Part shown: positions 16,241-25,190 of the stretch, in pieces
How positions within the stretch are numbered: position 1 is the first letter of the stretch
How the letters are laid out: every line of letters starts with the position of its first letter
Assembly: GCA_965116555.1 (NCBI GenBank)
Contig: OZ220698.1
Location: 1,426,001-1,490,000, forward strand
Source of the DNA: DAOUJH01 sp965116555
GTDB taxonomy: Bacteria; Chloroflexota; Dehalococcoidia; Lucifugimonadales; QGNO01
DNA: 64,000 nucleotides
Direction of reading: 5' to 3'
The notes under the pieces: model-generated
Databases searched by the model: none
What the model was told of the DNA's origin: nothing
Seen by the model: only the letters and a program-made list of their open reading frames with translations
Made by a program: the position numbers and the translations under genes

Positions 16241-17197
16241 ATGAGCGAGATACAGGCCGGGTTTGCATTCGGGAGCAAGGTCATGGCGCTGGCCAACAAG
16301 ACCTTTGGCCCGTGGTTCGCTCGTCGACGAGCAGATGCCAACGCTTATGCGGCCATAACCACGGCCCTCGCCGACATGACGGCAGAACTGATAGAGGCCG
16401 ACCCCACCGATCCAGCAATGCTGGAGGCGCTCATGTCGTGCGGGGGCAAAACTAACCTGGACAATCTTGTCCGTATTCTGTCAAAGGCGTCTTGCCAACT
16501 CACGGGGTCTGCTAGGCCAGACCTTATCTCAGATGATTGGGCCGCCAACTTCAAGGACAAGGCTCGCACGTGCTCCGACGCTGACATGGTCGAATTGTGG
16601 GCACAACTCCTCGCGGGGGAGGCCAACAAGTCTGGTTCGTATTCACGGAAGGCAGTTAACACGCTGGGAGACATGGGCAAGGCCGACGCCGAATTGTTCA
16701 GTAACCTCTGCCAGTTCCAACTGATGATGGGAACTGCAGGACGACGAGAACCTGTCATCATCCGTGGGAACCTCGGCATATACCGGCGGTGGGGCATAAC
16801 GTCCGACAGCCTGGGCGTGTTGCGGGAGTTCGGATTGGTCAGCTACTTTGGGGATCCGTTGGACGGCATCAGCGTCGGATTAGTTGCTCAATGCAAGGTC
16901 TTGGGGCACAGCGAAGGTATGTTGTATTTCGCCCGGCGCGACGGAGCAGCCGACCCATTGGAAGTGGGCACTGGAACTGTCCAGTTCACCCGGACAGGTA
17001 CGGAGATGTCGAACCTGTGCTTGCCGTTGCGCAATCCACCAGGTTTCGTGGATGCACTCGTGAGTCAATGGCAAAAGGAACTCAGTGATGTTGACATCCG
17101 CCAACATCCCAAGACAGTTAAGTTCGCTGAAGGCACATTCCGGGTTCGGGCAGATTTAGGCAGAATCACAGGACCACACCCGTCATCAGGTGCCTGA
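16241..17197 (+). CDS. DUF2806-like protein
   Basis: 318 aa, cytoplasmic. The middle segment DDWAANFKDKARTCSDADMV then LWAQLLAGEANKSGSYSRKA and VNTLGDMGKADAELFSNLC closely follows the DUF2806 pattern as I know it. The N-terminal 90 residues (MSEIQAGFAFGSKVMALANK) may pack against a membrane or partner. The C-terminal half contains LGVLREFGLV, a winged-helix-like fragment. Function of the family is unknown. Divergent from the HTH-nuclease pair, with which it may form a unit. Confidence 0.65.
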   Translation: MSEIQAGFAFGSKVMALANKTFGPWFARRRADANAYAAITTALADMTAELIEADPTDPAMLEALMSCGGKTNLDNLVRILSKASCQLTGSARPDLISDDWAANFKDKARTCSDADMVELWAQLLAGEANKSGSYSRKAVNTLGDMGKADAELFSNLCQFQLMMGTAGRREPVIIRGNLGIYRRWGITSDSLGVLREFGLVSYFGDPLDGISVGLVAQCKVLGHSEGMLYFARRDGAADPLEVGTGTVQFTRTGTEMSNLCLPLRNPPGFVDALVSQWQKELSDVDIRQHPKTVKFAEGTFRVRADLGRITGPHPSSGA

Positions 17198-17578
17198 CTG
17201 ACCGGCCTAAAACGGCAGCATATACAAAGTAGGAGTGGGGTGCGACGGCCTTCCCCCGTGCAGCCAGCCGCGTTTCGCTGGAGTAACCAGGCAACCGGCC
17301 AACCGGACGAACCTGCGGACTCTCGCGCACGATACGACTTCCTCCTTCCCACAAATCGGACCCGCACCCTGGAGCCGCCTCAATTCTCTGGAAGGCGGGC
17401 CTCACCAAGAGTGGGTTCAGTCTCTATGGTGGCAGGAGTTGATGTTGGTGGGCGATCGAAGGCCGCCAGAACCGGCGGAAACTGTCCCCCATGCCTGCAA
17501 GTCATCTATAGAGGACAGCCATCAGGAGGCGCAGGGCCTTCATCTCATATTGCGCTAGTTCTGGTCTCTGCATTCTGC
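17198..17578. other. Intergenic stretch without recognised content
   Basis: About 380 bp between the convergent DUF2806-like gene and the secreted 145-aa protein. Several short open frames exist, but none has a ribosome site, known domain or coding-like composition. Confidence 0.5.
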
Positions 17579-18016
17579 TCATCTGAAGCTGGGTAATGGT
17601 GTGGGAGTCGCTATGGGCGGCGGATAGGGGATAGGCGTTGCCGTGGGCGCAAGAAGATCAGCGATGGGAGTATCATAGGCATCAATGCCATGATAATCGC
17701 TCCAGAATGAAATAGGTCTTTGTTGGGGAAAACCCTTATTTACAAGCTTGGTCTCTACAATAGGACGGGTGGGAGTAAGTAGAATCTCACAAAGCCCGAT
17801 GTTGAGTCCGGCCTGTAGCCTGTTTTGGTCGTACTTCTCAACTAGGTGACCCACGAAGAAGTCAAATCTCTCGCCCGCAGGGTAATCAAAGTAACCCAGG
17901 TCGTCAAATAGCTCTCTACAGCCATCGGTCGGCTCTTCTTCTGTGAGGTTGCTTGCCGCGCCCGCTGCCATCAAGATGAAGAACGTCAGTAAGGCGAGTA
18001 GCTTCTTTGGCACCAT
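17579..18016 (-). CDS. Secreted small protein, copy A of an inverted duplicate
   Basis: 145 aa. Signal peptide (KKLLALLTFFILMAAGAAS), then a conserved core beginning EEEPTDGCRELFDDLGYFDY with YDQNRLQAGLNIGLCEILL and two Cys residues. The C-terminal tail is Thr-Pro rich (PTATPIPYPPPIATPTPLPS). Nearly identical DNA, including the upstream sequence CAACCTTGCCCCCAGCGCCT, is found on the plus strand at 58.8-59.1 kb, where the tail is replaced by a short end. Last gene of the cassette that starts at 22421. No known family. Confidence 0.7.
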   Translation of the reverse strand: MVPKKLLALLTFFILMAAGAASNLTEEEPTDGCRELFDDLGYFDYPAGERFDFFVGHLVEKYDQNRLQAGLNIGLCEILLTPTRPIVETKLVNKGFPQQRPISFWSDYHGIDAYDTPIADLLAPTATPIPYPPPIATPTPLPSFR

Positions 18017-18087
18017 CTCACTCCCCCTACAGGCGCTGGGGGCAAGGTTGAGTGACCCCTCGGCGGCGAAGGCATTCTGTCATCCAT

Positions 18088-18333
18088 TCAACCCCCCGGT
18101 GTATGGCGATATCCGGGTAGTCCGCGCGCTTGCGCCAAGAGCCCGCCGCTACGGCGTCTCCAGCCAGAAACGCACGTAGCAGTCGGTCCGGCCGTCCTCC
18201 GCGTCCTCGTCCACCGAGAAGTCATGGGGCGCACCGCCGCCCTCGGGGCCCTAGTGCGCTCAATCTCTTCGCGGAAGTCCTTAAACTCTTCCCTGAGTTC
18301 AGACCGCGTTATTGGGTGTTCTGCTGTAGCCAT
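18088..18333 (-). pseudogene. Chimeric remnant: small coiled-coil gene fused to an unrelated tail
   Basis: The start MATAEHPITRSELREEFKDF matches the small family also seen at 54854 and 56804. After IERTRAP the frame becomes Arg-rich nonsense. In another frame the downstream DNA reads EDGRTDCYVRFWLETP and a stop, resembling the end of a PPC-like domain gene. The locus therefore looks like a recombination scar between two genes. It occupies the same place as the tiny proteins behind the lipoprotein in the plus-strand cassette. Confidence 0.6.
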
Positions 18334-18342
18334 ATCTCCCCC

Positions 18343-19848
18343 CTAGCCCGATATCCTGAGCATCAGACGGTCGCCTTCTACCCAGGGCTGCTCCGCGACC
18401 TTCCAGAGCAGGGTTCCGGTGTCTTCATCGGCCTTTGCATCGTTGGCCGCCAGCGACAAGACCACATTCCCGTCCAGGCTGATGAAATCCAGGCTGGCGT
18501 CTGCCAGGTCATTCTGAGGCCAGAGCGTCAGGCTTACGGTACCGGCCCCTCCGGCCTCGCCCTCCCAGGCAATGCTCCTTATCGACACGGAGACCTCTTG
18601 CGCATCGCTGAATTTCGTCGGCTCTATGCGGCCGGAGGTCTTGTCCGCGACTATCGCCTTATCGACCGTCACGGGGTCGAAGAACGCTTCATGCAGAATC
18701 CCGTCGGGCGCGGCAACCTCTAGGATGACCTCAGACCTAGCGAGGTCGTCTTCATTCACACCCCAGCCGCAGAGGAACAGCGGTTCGATATAGTGTGCAT
18801 AGTTGAATCTGTACTGGCCGGCAGGGAGGGGCCGTTCTGTGAAGAGATGCCCGGGAGCCACACCATAGAAATACTCAGGGTCTTGGCCGCCAAGAGCGAT
18901 CAGGTCAGTTCCTTCCGGTGGATTCGGGTCGCGAATGCCATAAGACCAACTGGATATCACATACGTCCCCATCGGCGCACCGGACGCAATACTAGCGTCT
19001 TGCTTGATGTAAAAGCCCTCGCCTTGAGTCGCTTTTTCGTGCTGTAGTCTATCCCTCCAACGGTAGTTGTCCAGGACGCATTTAGCATAGACATCTGACT
19101 GTCCCTCAAGAGCTTCTTCAAGTGACTTGACCATAAGGCGCAGTTCATCAAACGTGGCGGTTCTTGGAGACGCGTCTATAAGGTCGCTTTCCAAAAGGAA
19201 GCTCTGCTCGTCGGCCCTATTGGATGCGGCGGGCATCCAGAAGCCCAATCCTTCAATCGAGTAGGAAGCGTAATCTTCCCTCGCGACTCCCAGCCAATAG
19301 CGGTTTGCATCCCAATTGACCAGAGGGTCTTTTGCCTCGTCACGGAGGAAGACGACCGCTTTTCTATCGTCCCAACGCGTCTTGCGGGTAGGGAGAAGGT
19401 CTTTCGCCTGTTTCGCCTCTTCTTTTTGGGTTTCACCGTCGTCGAACTCAAAGACAAGCCCTATGAGCTTGCCGGGGCCCTCTCCCTTGAGGTATTCCTC
19501 AACCTCAAAGGTGAACTCCAACGTCTTGGCGTATCTTAGCCCGTCATACGCTTTCTTTGTGGTCAGTCCTCGGTCCACCGAGCTGAGCGTCACGATCGCA
19601 ACGATGTCCGAGCTTAGAATCTTGGCCTCCAGGCTGGGTATTCCAAAATCTATCAGCAGGTGTGACCCCTCGACTAGCCTTGTGTTGGGTTCTTTAGCTA
19701 CCGCCCCCACTGAGGCGCTACCGCCGGACGGAGCAGCAGCGCCGTCCATAATGGCTGTGGGCTCTGAGTCAGCGCCGCAGGCAACCAGGAAGAGAGCCGC
19801 CACCACCACGCCAAGTGCCAGAACATGCCTGTATCTTCCGATGTTCAT
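18343..19848 (-). CDS. Lipoprotein, cassette copy A (family of ~480-500 aa)
   Basis: 501 aa. Signal peptide with lipobox LVAC near residue 24, so it is probably anchored on the outer face of the membrane. The N-terminal conserved part (SDIVAIVTLSSVDRG, YAKTLEFTFEVEEYLKGEG, TRWDDRKAVVFLRDEAKDP) resembles secreted NTR/TIMP-like beta-barrel modules (inference). A middle part has LEGQSDVYAKCVLDNYRWRD and DPEYFYGVAPGHLFTERPLP. The C-terminus ends QPWVEGDRLMLRISG, conserved in all copies. Ribosome site GGGAGG. It follows the metalloprotease gene by 17 bp. Paralogs at 53261 (+) and 62135 (-). Function unknown. Confidence 0.75.
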   Translation of the reverse strand: MNIGRYRHVLALGVVVAALFLVACGADSEPTAIMDGAAAPSGGSASVGAVAKEPNTRLVEGSHLLIDFGIPSLEAKILSSDIVAIVTLSSVDRGLTTKKAYDGLRYAKTLEFTFEVEEYLKGEGPGKLIGLVFEFDDGETQKEEAKQAKDLLPTRKTRWDDRKAVVFLRDEAKDPLVNWDANRYWLGVAREDYASYSIEGLGFWMPAASNRADEQSFLLESDLIDASPRTATFDELRLMVKSLEEALEGQSDVYAKCVLDNYRWRDRLQHEKATQGEGFYIKQDASIASGAPMGTYVISSWSYGIRDPNPPEGTDLIALGGQDPEYFYGVAPGHLFTERPLPAGQYRFNYAHYIEPLFLCGWGVNEDDLARSEVILEVAAPDGILHEAFFDPVTVDKAIVADKTSGRIEPTKFSDAQEVSVSIRSIAWEGEAGGAGTVSLTLWPQNDLADASLDFISLDGNVVLSLAANDAKADEDTGTLLWKVAEQPWVEGDRLMLRISG

Positions 19849-19865
19849 AAGTCCTCCCTGTCCGC

Positions 19866-22421
19866 TCAGTTGTGCGGCTCTGCTCCAAATTTGTTGCGAT
19901 AAACCTGTCTGAGATAGGCTATGTCCTTCAGGGGTAAGGAGTTGCTGCCCTGCGTATCCATTATGTACCCTGGGTACAGGGGCGCGGCCGGGGTGGCGAC
20001 GGTTTCATAGAGGTACAGGTCGCTCAGCCCGGCCACATGGCCGAACTCATGCATCACGGTTGTCTTGCCGTGCAGGTAGGACCCATCCTGAAGACCACCT
20101 CCCGATGTACGGACTGTCACTCCTTTTCTGTGGTACGCGACCACGTCTGTCCAATAGTACCGATAGTCAAGTCCCCCATCGGTGCGCCCCCAGGCAGGCT
20201 CTTCAAACAGTATGGTGGCGCGTGTGATGGCGTTTTCAGGAATGAGAGGCAGTTCCCCGTCGCCAGTGTGCTCACTATTTGCCACGTTGGTATGCGCGCA
20301 AGCAGCCGCAAGCCCACAGTGTACTCTCTCTTGGGAACGCGTGCTTCCCTTCACTCCCGGCACTGTCTTGACCTGGATGACGTGGTTGTCGGTGTTTCGG
20401 GCAGAGCACGCGGGGTCGGATGCATCACAGAACCACACATGGGGCCAGGGTGTTGCCACAGCGTTGTTCCACTCCTCTATCCCGGCAGGTATGGCCGTGC
20501 CAAAGACCATCGCCGGGTCCTGAATTGCGGTCGTCGGTATGGCAGCAAGAATAGACGGCCTAACTAACCCAGGGGCGCTATCCTCTGGAAAGCCGCAATG
20601 GCGTCTGCACGGTGTGTTGGTCGGCGTCGCCGTAGGTCTCGGCGTATTGGTCGCCGTAGGCGGCACGATCGTCGGTAATGGAGGAAGAGGCGTGGGGGTA
20701 TCTGTCGCCACAGGGACCACAGGGGTATTCGTGGGAGTTGGCGTTGGGGTTACGCAATACCACCAACTCCATCTGTCGCCAAGCAGCGGGGGCCTATTGT
20801 CTATGGCGTTTCCGATGTAATCATTACAACTCGGCGTAGGGGTCGGTATAGGCGTATTGGTCGCCGTCGCTGTCGCTGTCGGCGTGTTTGTTGGCGTCGG
20901 CGTATCTGTTGGCGTCGGCGGAATGCAACCGCCTGGGTTGCTGTGGCATTCCGACGTGGGTGTGGGCGTGGGCGTATCTGTCGCGGTCGCGGTGGGCGTG
21001 GGCGTGTCTGTTGCGCGCGGCCTCGGATTAGGATTCGTCCCCGACCTGGGAGTGGGTGTGGGTGTGGCCGTATGGACCCCCAGGACTGAAAGTCGGTACG
21101 CAATGGTGTGGTCATACTGATGGCCCTTAGAAGGCAAGGCGTGGGCAATCCGTATCTGCAGGTTGTAGTAGGTTGTCGGCTCAGTCAGGGAGTCAAAGGT
21201 CTCACCATCGCCAAGAACATAGGTCGCGTCAATCGTGTAGACGCCAGGGTCGAGCTGTAGCGCTATGCGGGCAGATTCGGTGTCGTACTCTTCGTTATTG
21301 TCGTTTTCACTCAGGACTGTTCCGAGCGAATCCATCAGTATGAGCTTCGGGTCCTTATCGTTCGACCTCAAATCAATGGTTACGTGCGACCTGTCCTCTC
21401 GCAGCGTAATGATGTGGTGTCTCACCGGCAGACCCGTATCGGTTGCCGTGCAGATGGGGTCCCAGGAGTCCAGGTAAGTCCTGTCGATTGTGCTCTCTCC
21501 TGCGCCCGGTGCATCAAACTGCTCACTAATGACCCTGATGCCACAGGCGGGATTGACAACCGGAAGCGCGAGAGGCGTGGGCGTGGGTGTGGGTGTGGCT
21601 GTGGCCGTCGGAGTCGCGGCAGAGGAAGTGGGCGTTACCCTGACCTCCACTGTGAAGCTCCCCCTGCGACGCTCGCCATAAGTTGTGGCCTCGATATTGT
21701 AGGTTCCTGCCGATAGGGTCTCGCTTATCCTGGAATTGTAGTTTTCATAAAATCCATCGTCATTGCTCGCGATCTCAGTGCCGAGGTTCCGAGACGTGAC
21801 CGCATCGCCGGGCTGACCCGAACTGGCTCTATGGAGAAACAGATAGGTGTCGGTCGAGGATTCCAGGTCAATCTGCACAGATGCCTCTACACTCAGGTCA
21901 AGACGGTAGTAGCGGGCATACCTCCTGTCCCTGCTGAGAGAATAGCACTCGCTGCTCCATTCCCCCCTCTTGGTGGCGGACGACACCAGGCCAATGTCAA
22001 TCAGGGCACAACCATGTGTTACCGTTGGCGTCGGGGTTGCGGTGGGTGTAGAGCCTGCTGGCGGGGTCGCGGTGGGTGTTGGCGTATCGGTAGCGACCGG
22101 CGCAGGGGTGGGGGTATCTGTTGCTACAGGGTCTGTGTTGCCGTTAAAGCACTCAACAACCGTCTGGAACTGCTGCAAGGTGATCTGGCCGCTCCCCATG
22201 TCGGCGACCGCCTGGTCAAGTTCCTCGCCGTCTATATCGCCATTACCGTCAGCGTCATAGGTGTGGCAGATACCCGTCAGGAACTTGGTAAAACTCGGTG
22301 AGGTCTGCGCCTCTGACCTGGGGGAAAACGAGATGGTCATGGCAATAAAGGCCAAGAACATCAAGGCCCCTGCCAGGACTCCATAACTCACCCGCCGGAC
22401 AGTAGTATCCTCAGTAGACAC
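19866..22421 (-). CDS. Secreted metzincin-like metalloprotease with PPC domains and Thr-Pro stalk, cassette copy A
   Basis: 851 aa from GTG 22421. N-terminal membrane/signal segment about 14-38; EF-hand-like DADGNGDIDGEEL near 55; Thr-Pro linker; two PPC-like beta domains about 145-265 and 290-440 (LSAGTYNIEATTYGERRRG; QLDPGVYTIDATYVLGDG). A long Thr-Pro stalk about 455-640 is interrupted by Cys-bracketed inserts (CHSNPGGC, CNDYIG...WWYC, CRRHC). The C-terminal protease domain has VMHEFGHVAGLSDLY (zinc HExxHxxGxxD), Met-turn YPGYIMDTQ and a conserved end AYLRQVYRNKFGAEPHN. Probably surface-exposed. Transcribed from the shared TTTTACR promoter and followed by its lipoprotein partner. Confidence 0.85.
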   Translation of the reverse strand: MSTEDTTVRRVSYGVLAGALMFLAFIAMTISFSPRSEAQTSPSFTKFLTGICHTYDADGNGDIDGEELDQAVADMGSGQITLQQFQTVVECFNGNTDPVATDTPTPAPVATDTPTPTATPPAGSTPTATPTPTVTHGCALIDIGLVSSATKRGEWSSECYSLSRDRRYARYYRLDLSVEASVQIDLESSTDTYLFLHRASSGQPGDAVTSRNLGTEIASNDDGFYENYNSRISETLSAGTYNIEATTYGERRRGSFTVEVRVTPTSSAATPTATATPTPTPTPLALPVVNPACGIRVISEQFDAPGAGESTIDRTYLDSWDPICTATDTGLPVRHHIITLREDRSHVTIDLRSNDKDPKLILMDSLGTVLSENDNNEEYDTESARIALQLDPGVYTIDATYVLGDGETFDSLTEPTTYYNLQIRIAHALPSKGHQYDHTIAYRLSVLGVHTATPTPTPRSGTNPNPRPRATDTPTPTATATDTPTPTPTSECHSNPGGCIPPTPTDTPTPTNTPTATATATNTPIPTPTPSCNDYIGNAIDNRPPLLGDRWSWWYCVTPTPTPTNTPVVPVATDTPTPLPPLPTIVPPTATNTPRPTATPTNTPCRRHCGFPEDSAPGLVRPSILAAIPTTAIQDPAMVFGTAIPAGIEEWNNAVATPWPHVWFCDASDPACSARNTDNHVIQVKTVPGVKGSTRSQERVHCGLAAACAHTNVANSEHTGDGELPLIPENAITRATILFEEPAWGRTDGGLDYRYYWTDVVAYHRKGVTVRTSGGGLQDGSYLHGKTTVMHEFGHVAGLSDLYLYETVATPAAPLYPGYIMDTQGSNSLPLKDIAYLRQVYRNKFGAEPHN

Positions 22422-22469
22422 AGGCCACCCCCTAGAACATCTCCAAAGTCAACTGGCACAGAACTGCCT

Positions 22470-22545
22470 CCAGTACTATAGCCACCGCATATAAGACACA
22501 CGTAAAAAGCAACCCCTTTTCTGTAACACTTCTTGTAAAAATAGC
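22470..22545 (-). promoter_or_regulatory. Shared regulon promoter, copy A (drives protease at 22421)
   Basis: On the minus strand: boxes TTTTACA (22540-22534), TGTTACA (22528-22522) and TTTTACG (22507-22501), then -10 TATAGT (22480-22475). Box spacings of 12 and 21 bp and 27 bp from box 3 to the -10 equal those at 46.3 and 51.0 kb. The block sits between the protease and the divergent sensor kinase. Confidence 0.7.
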
Positions 22546-22614
22546 CCAGACAGCGGTAATATGACCCTTGAATCCACCGGGGAGCTCGAATCCAGCCGGC
22601 AACGAGGAGTGGAG

Positions 22615-23976
22615 ATGGACCAGCACGACAGGCGGGACGAGGAGGTAACGGCGCTGCGGGAGCGCCTTACCAGGCTGAGCGAGGCGAGCCTCCGCATCAA
22701 CGAGAGCCTTGAGTTCGACGCAGTGCTGCAGGGCGTCCTCGACTCGGCCCGCGACCTGACCCGGGCCCGCTACGGGGCGATCATCCTTCTGGACGACGCC
22801 GGGCAGGCGGAGAACGTTCTCTCGTCCGGCCTGACTCCCGAGGAGGCGGAGCGGCTGTGGAAGGTTCCTGAAGCGTCGTGGTTCTTCGAGCATCTGGGCA
22901 GGATTCCCGGACCGCTCAGGCTGCCCGACCTGCCGGGCTACCTCGCATCGCAGGGGCTGGCCGAGCCGGGCCTGCCGGTGCCCGCCGGGCCCTTCCTGGG
23001 GGCTCCCGTCCGTCACTTGGGCCGGAGCGTGGCCACCGTCTACCTGGCAAGACAGGAGTCCGGCCCGGAGTTCGGCGAGGAGGACGAGGAGACGCTGGTG
23101 ATGTTCGCGTCCCAGGCGGCGATGGTGATCGCCAACGCCCGCAGGCACCGGCAGGAGCGGCGGGCCAGGACCGACCTGGAGACCCTGGTGGACACGTCGC
23201 CGGTGGGGGTCGTGGTCTTCGACGCCGGGACGGGAGCGCCGGTGTCGTTCAACCGGGAGGCGACGCGCATCGTCGACAGCCTGCGTGACGCCGACCAGTC
23301 GCCGGAGCAGCTTCTCGAGGTGCTGACCTTCCGCCGCTCCGACGGGCGGGAGGTCTCTCTTGAGGAGTTCACCCTGGCCGAGGCGTTGAGCGCGGGAGAG
23401 ACGGTGAGGTCCGAGGAGATCGTCCTGCGGGTGCCGGACGGGCGGAGCGTGACCGTTCTCCTGAACGCCACGCCCATCCGCTCGGAGGAGGGCGTTGGCC
23501 TCCTACGTGGTGACGCTTCAGGACCTGGCGCCGCTGGAGGTGCAGGAGCGGTTGCGTGCCGAGTTCCTGGCGATGGTGAGCCACGAGTTGCGGACTCCGC
23601 TGGCCGCCGTCAAGGGCTCGGCGGACACGCTGCTGGAGTCGGAGGCGGACCTGGACCCGGCCGAGATGCGCCAGTTCCACCAGATCATCCGGGACCAGTC
23701 CGACAGCATGCGCGAGCTGATCGGCGACCTGCTGGACGTGGCCCGCATCGAGACGGGCGCCCTGTCGGTGAAGCCGGCGCTTGCGAACGCGGCCGAGATG
23801 GTGGACGAGGCCATGGGAAGGTTCCAGAGCGGAAGGGAAGGCCTTCACGTGGAGCTTGTGCCCAACCTGCCTGCCGTGATGGCCGACAGGCGGCGGATCG
23901 TCCAGGTGCTGGGCAACCTGCTCACCAACGCCGCGGCGAACTCGCCGGAGGGTTCACCGATCAGGGTGAGCGTTAG
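22615..23976 (+). CDS. Sensor half (GAF-PAS) of a frameshifted hybrid kinase/regulator
   Basis: Chosen start ATG 22615 (MDQHDRRDEEVTALRERLTR) with GAGGAG 5 bases upstream; an ATG at 22561 is in frame. Coiled coil, then GAF domain about 30-180 (ARYGAIILLDDAGQAENVLS; FASQAAMVIANARRHRQ), then PAS-like about 190-295 (TSPVGVVVFDAGTGAPV; RSVTVLLNATPIRSEEG). Homology to the intact 839-aa paralog at 26087-28606 stops near 23494; the rest of this frame (to 23976) is Gly/Arg-rich nonsense. The kinase half continues in another frame. Either a pseudogene, a split two-protein system, or an assembly error. Confidence 0.65.
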   Translation: MDQHDRRDEEVTALRERLTRLSEASLRINESLEFDAVLQGVLDSARDLTRARYGAIILLDDAGQAENVLSSGLTPEEAERLWKVPEASWFFEHLGRIPGPLRLPDLPGYLASQGLAEPGLPVPAGPFLGAPVRHLGRSVATVYLARQESGPEFGEEDEETLVMFASQAAMVIANARRHRQERRARTDLETLVDTSPVGVVVFDAGTGAPVSFNREATRIVDSLRDADQSPEQLLEVLTFRRSDGREVSLEEFTLAEALSAGETVRSEEIVLRVPDGRSVTVLLNATPIRSEEGVGLLRGDASGPGAAGGAGAVACRVPGDGEPRVADSAGRRQGLGGHAAGVGGGPGPGRDAPVPPDHPGPVRQHARADRRPAGRGPHRDGRPVGEAGACERGRDGGRGHGKVPERKGRPSRGACAQPACRDGRQAADRPGAGQPAHQRRGELAGGFTDQGER

Positions 23977-25006
23977 CCGGGATGGCGTCCACGTGGCGGT
24001 GTCCGTCGCCGACGAGGGGAGGGGCATTCCCGCCGAGCAGCTGCCGCACCTGTTCAGGAAGTTCTCCCGGCCGGAGGGCGCGGACCGTGGGAGCGGCGTC
24101 TCAGGGTCGGGCCTGGGGCTCGCCATCTGCAGGGGCATCGTGGAGGCGCACGGGGGACGCATCTGGGCCGAGAGCGACGGGCCTGGCCTGGGGGCGCGGT
24201 TCACCTTCACCGTTCCGGTGGCGGACCAGGAAGGCATCGGCGGCGCCGATGTGCCCACGGTTGCGGCTCGAGGCTCCCGCGGTCCGGTGCGTGGCAAGGT
24301 GCGAGTCCTCGCCGTGGACGACGATCCCCAGGCGCTCAGGTACATCCGCGACGCCCTGGAGAGGGCCGGCTACGCCTCCATAGTGACCGGGAACCCCGAG
24401 GACGTTCCGCGGCTGATGGAGGAGGAGAGTCCCCACCTGGTGCTGCTGGACCTGATGCTGCCGGGAGCCGACGGGTTCGAGGTGATGAAGGACATCCTCA
24501 AGAGGGAGGACGTGCCGGTCGTCTTCCTGTCGCTGTACGGGCAGGACAATGTCATCGCTAGGGCCCTGGACATGGGGGCGTCGGACTACCTGGTCAAGCC
24601 CTTCTCGCCGACGGAGCTTGCCGCGAGGATCAGGGCGGCCCTGCGCAAGCGGGCCGCTCCCTACCAGGACGAGCCGTCCGAGCCCTACGACACTGGCGGG
24701 CTGACCATCGACTACGCCCAGCGCCGGGTGACCCTGGCGGGGCGTCGGGTCGAGCTGACGGCGACGGAGTACGCATTGCTCTACGAGCTCTCGGTCCATG
24801 CCGGGCGAGTGTTGACCCATGACGTCCTGCTCCAACGGGTGTGGGGACCGGAGAGGACGGGGGAGCCCTGGCAGGTGCGCGAGGTGGTGAAGAGGCTGCG
24901 ACGCAAGCTCGGCGACGACGCGCAGAACCCCACCTACATCTTCACCGTGCCCCGCGTCGGCTACCGCATGGCCAAGGGGGAGACGCAGGAGCAGGTGGAC
25001 AGGTGA
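23495..25006 (+). CDS. Histidine kinase - receiver - winged-helix half of the frameshifted hybrid regulator
   Basis: 503 aa frame from TTG 23495, with GGAGGAGG ending 3 bases before it. HisKA with MVSHELRTPLAA (phospho-His) near residue 28, HATPase N-box QVLGNLLTNAAANSP near 133, G-boxes DEGRGIP and GSGLGLAICRGIVEAHGG. Receiver with VLAVDDD near 266, acceptor Asp in LVLLDLMLPGADGF and Lys in DYLVKPFSP. OmpR-type winged helix with LTATEYALLYELSVHAGRVL and the C-terminal TYIFTVPRVGYRMAKG. All catalytic residues are intact, so this half could be made alone by internal initiation. Confidence 0.8.
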   Translation: MASYVVTLQDLAPLEVQERLRAEFLAMVSHELRTPLAAVKGSADTLLESEADLDPAEMRQFHQIIRDQSDSMRELIGDLLDVARIETGALSVKPALANAAEMVDEAMGRFQSGREGLHVELVPNLPAVMADRRRIVQVLGNLLTNAAANSPEGSPIRVSVSRDGVHVAVSVADEGRGIPAEQLPHLFRKFSRPEGADRGSGVSGSGLGLAICRGIVEAHGGRIWAESDGPGLGARFTFTVPVADQEGIGGADVPTVAARGSRGPVRGKVRVLAVDDDPQALRYIRDALERAGYASIVTGNPEDVPRLMEEESPHLVLLDLMLPGADGFEVMKDILKREDVPVVFLSLYGQDNVIARALDMGASDYLVKPFSPTELAARIRAALRKRAAPYQDEPSEPYDTGGLTIDYAQRRVTLAGRRVELTATEYALLYELSVHAGRVLTHDVLLQRVWGPERTGEPWQVREVVKRLRRKLGDDAQNPTYIFTVPRVGYRMAKGETQEQVDR

Positions 25007-25190
25007 GTGCGCCTCGTTCGTCCAGCAACCGGGCTTGGGCGGATCATCGCCCAGGACGGCCGTCTTGCGCTGCCTCGCCACCGTGACGGCCGCTTCCTGT
25101 TTCGCCGCGTCGCTTGCCGAGGATTCGACGTCAGAGGGCAGTTAAACGCCGCTACGCTGCCGGCCTGCCAGACCGCTCAAGCTCGGCGGC

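Noticed and set aside
17198..17578. Possible gene in the spacer before the cassette A end
   Set aside because: Three short overlapping frames exist but none shows start signals or domain sequence.
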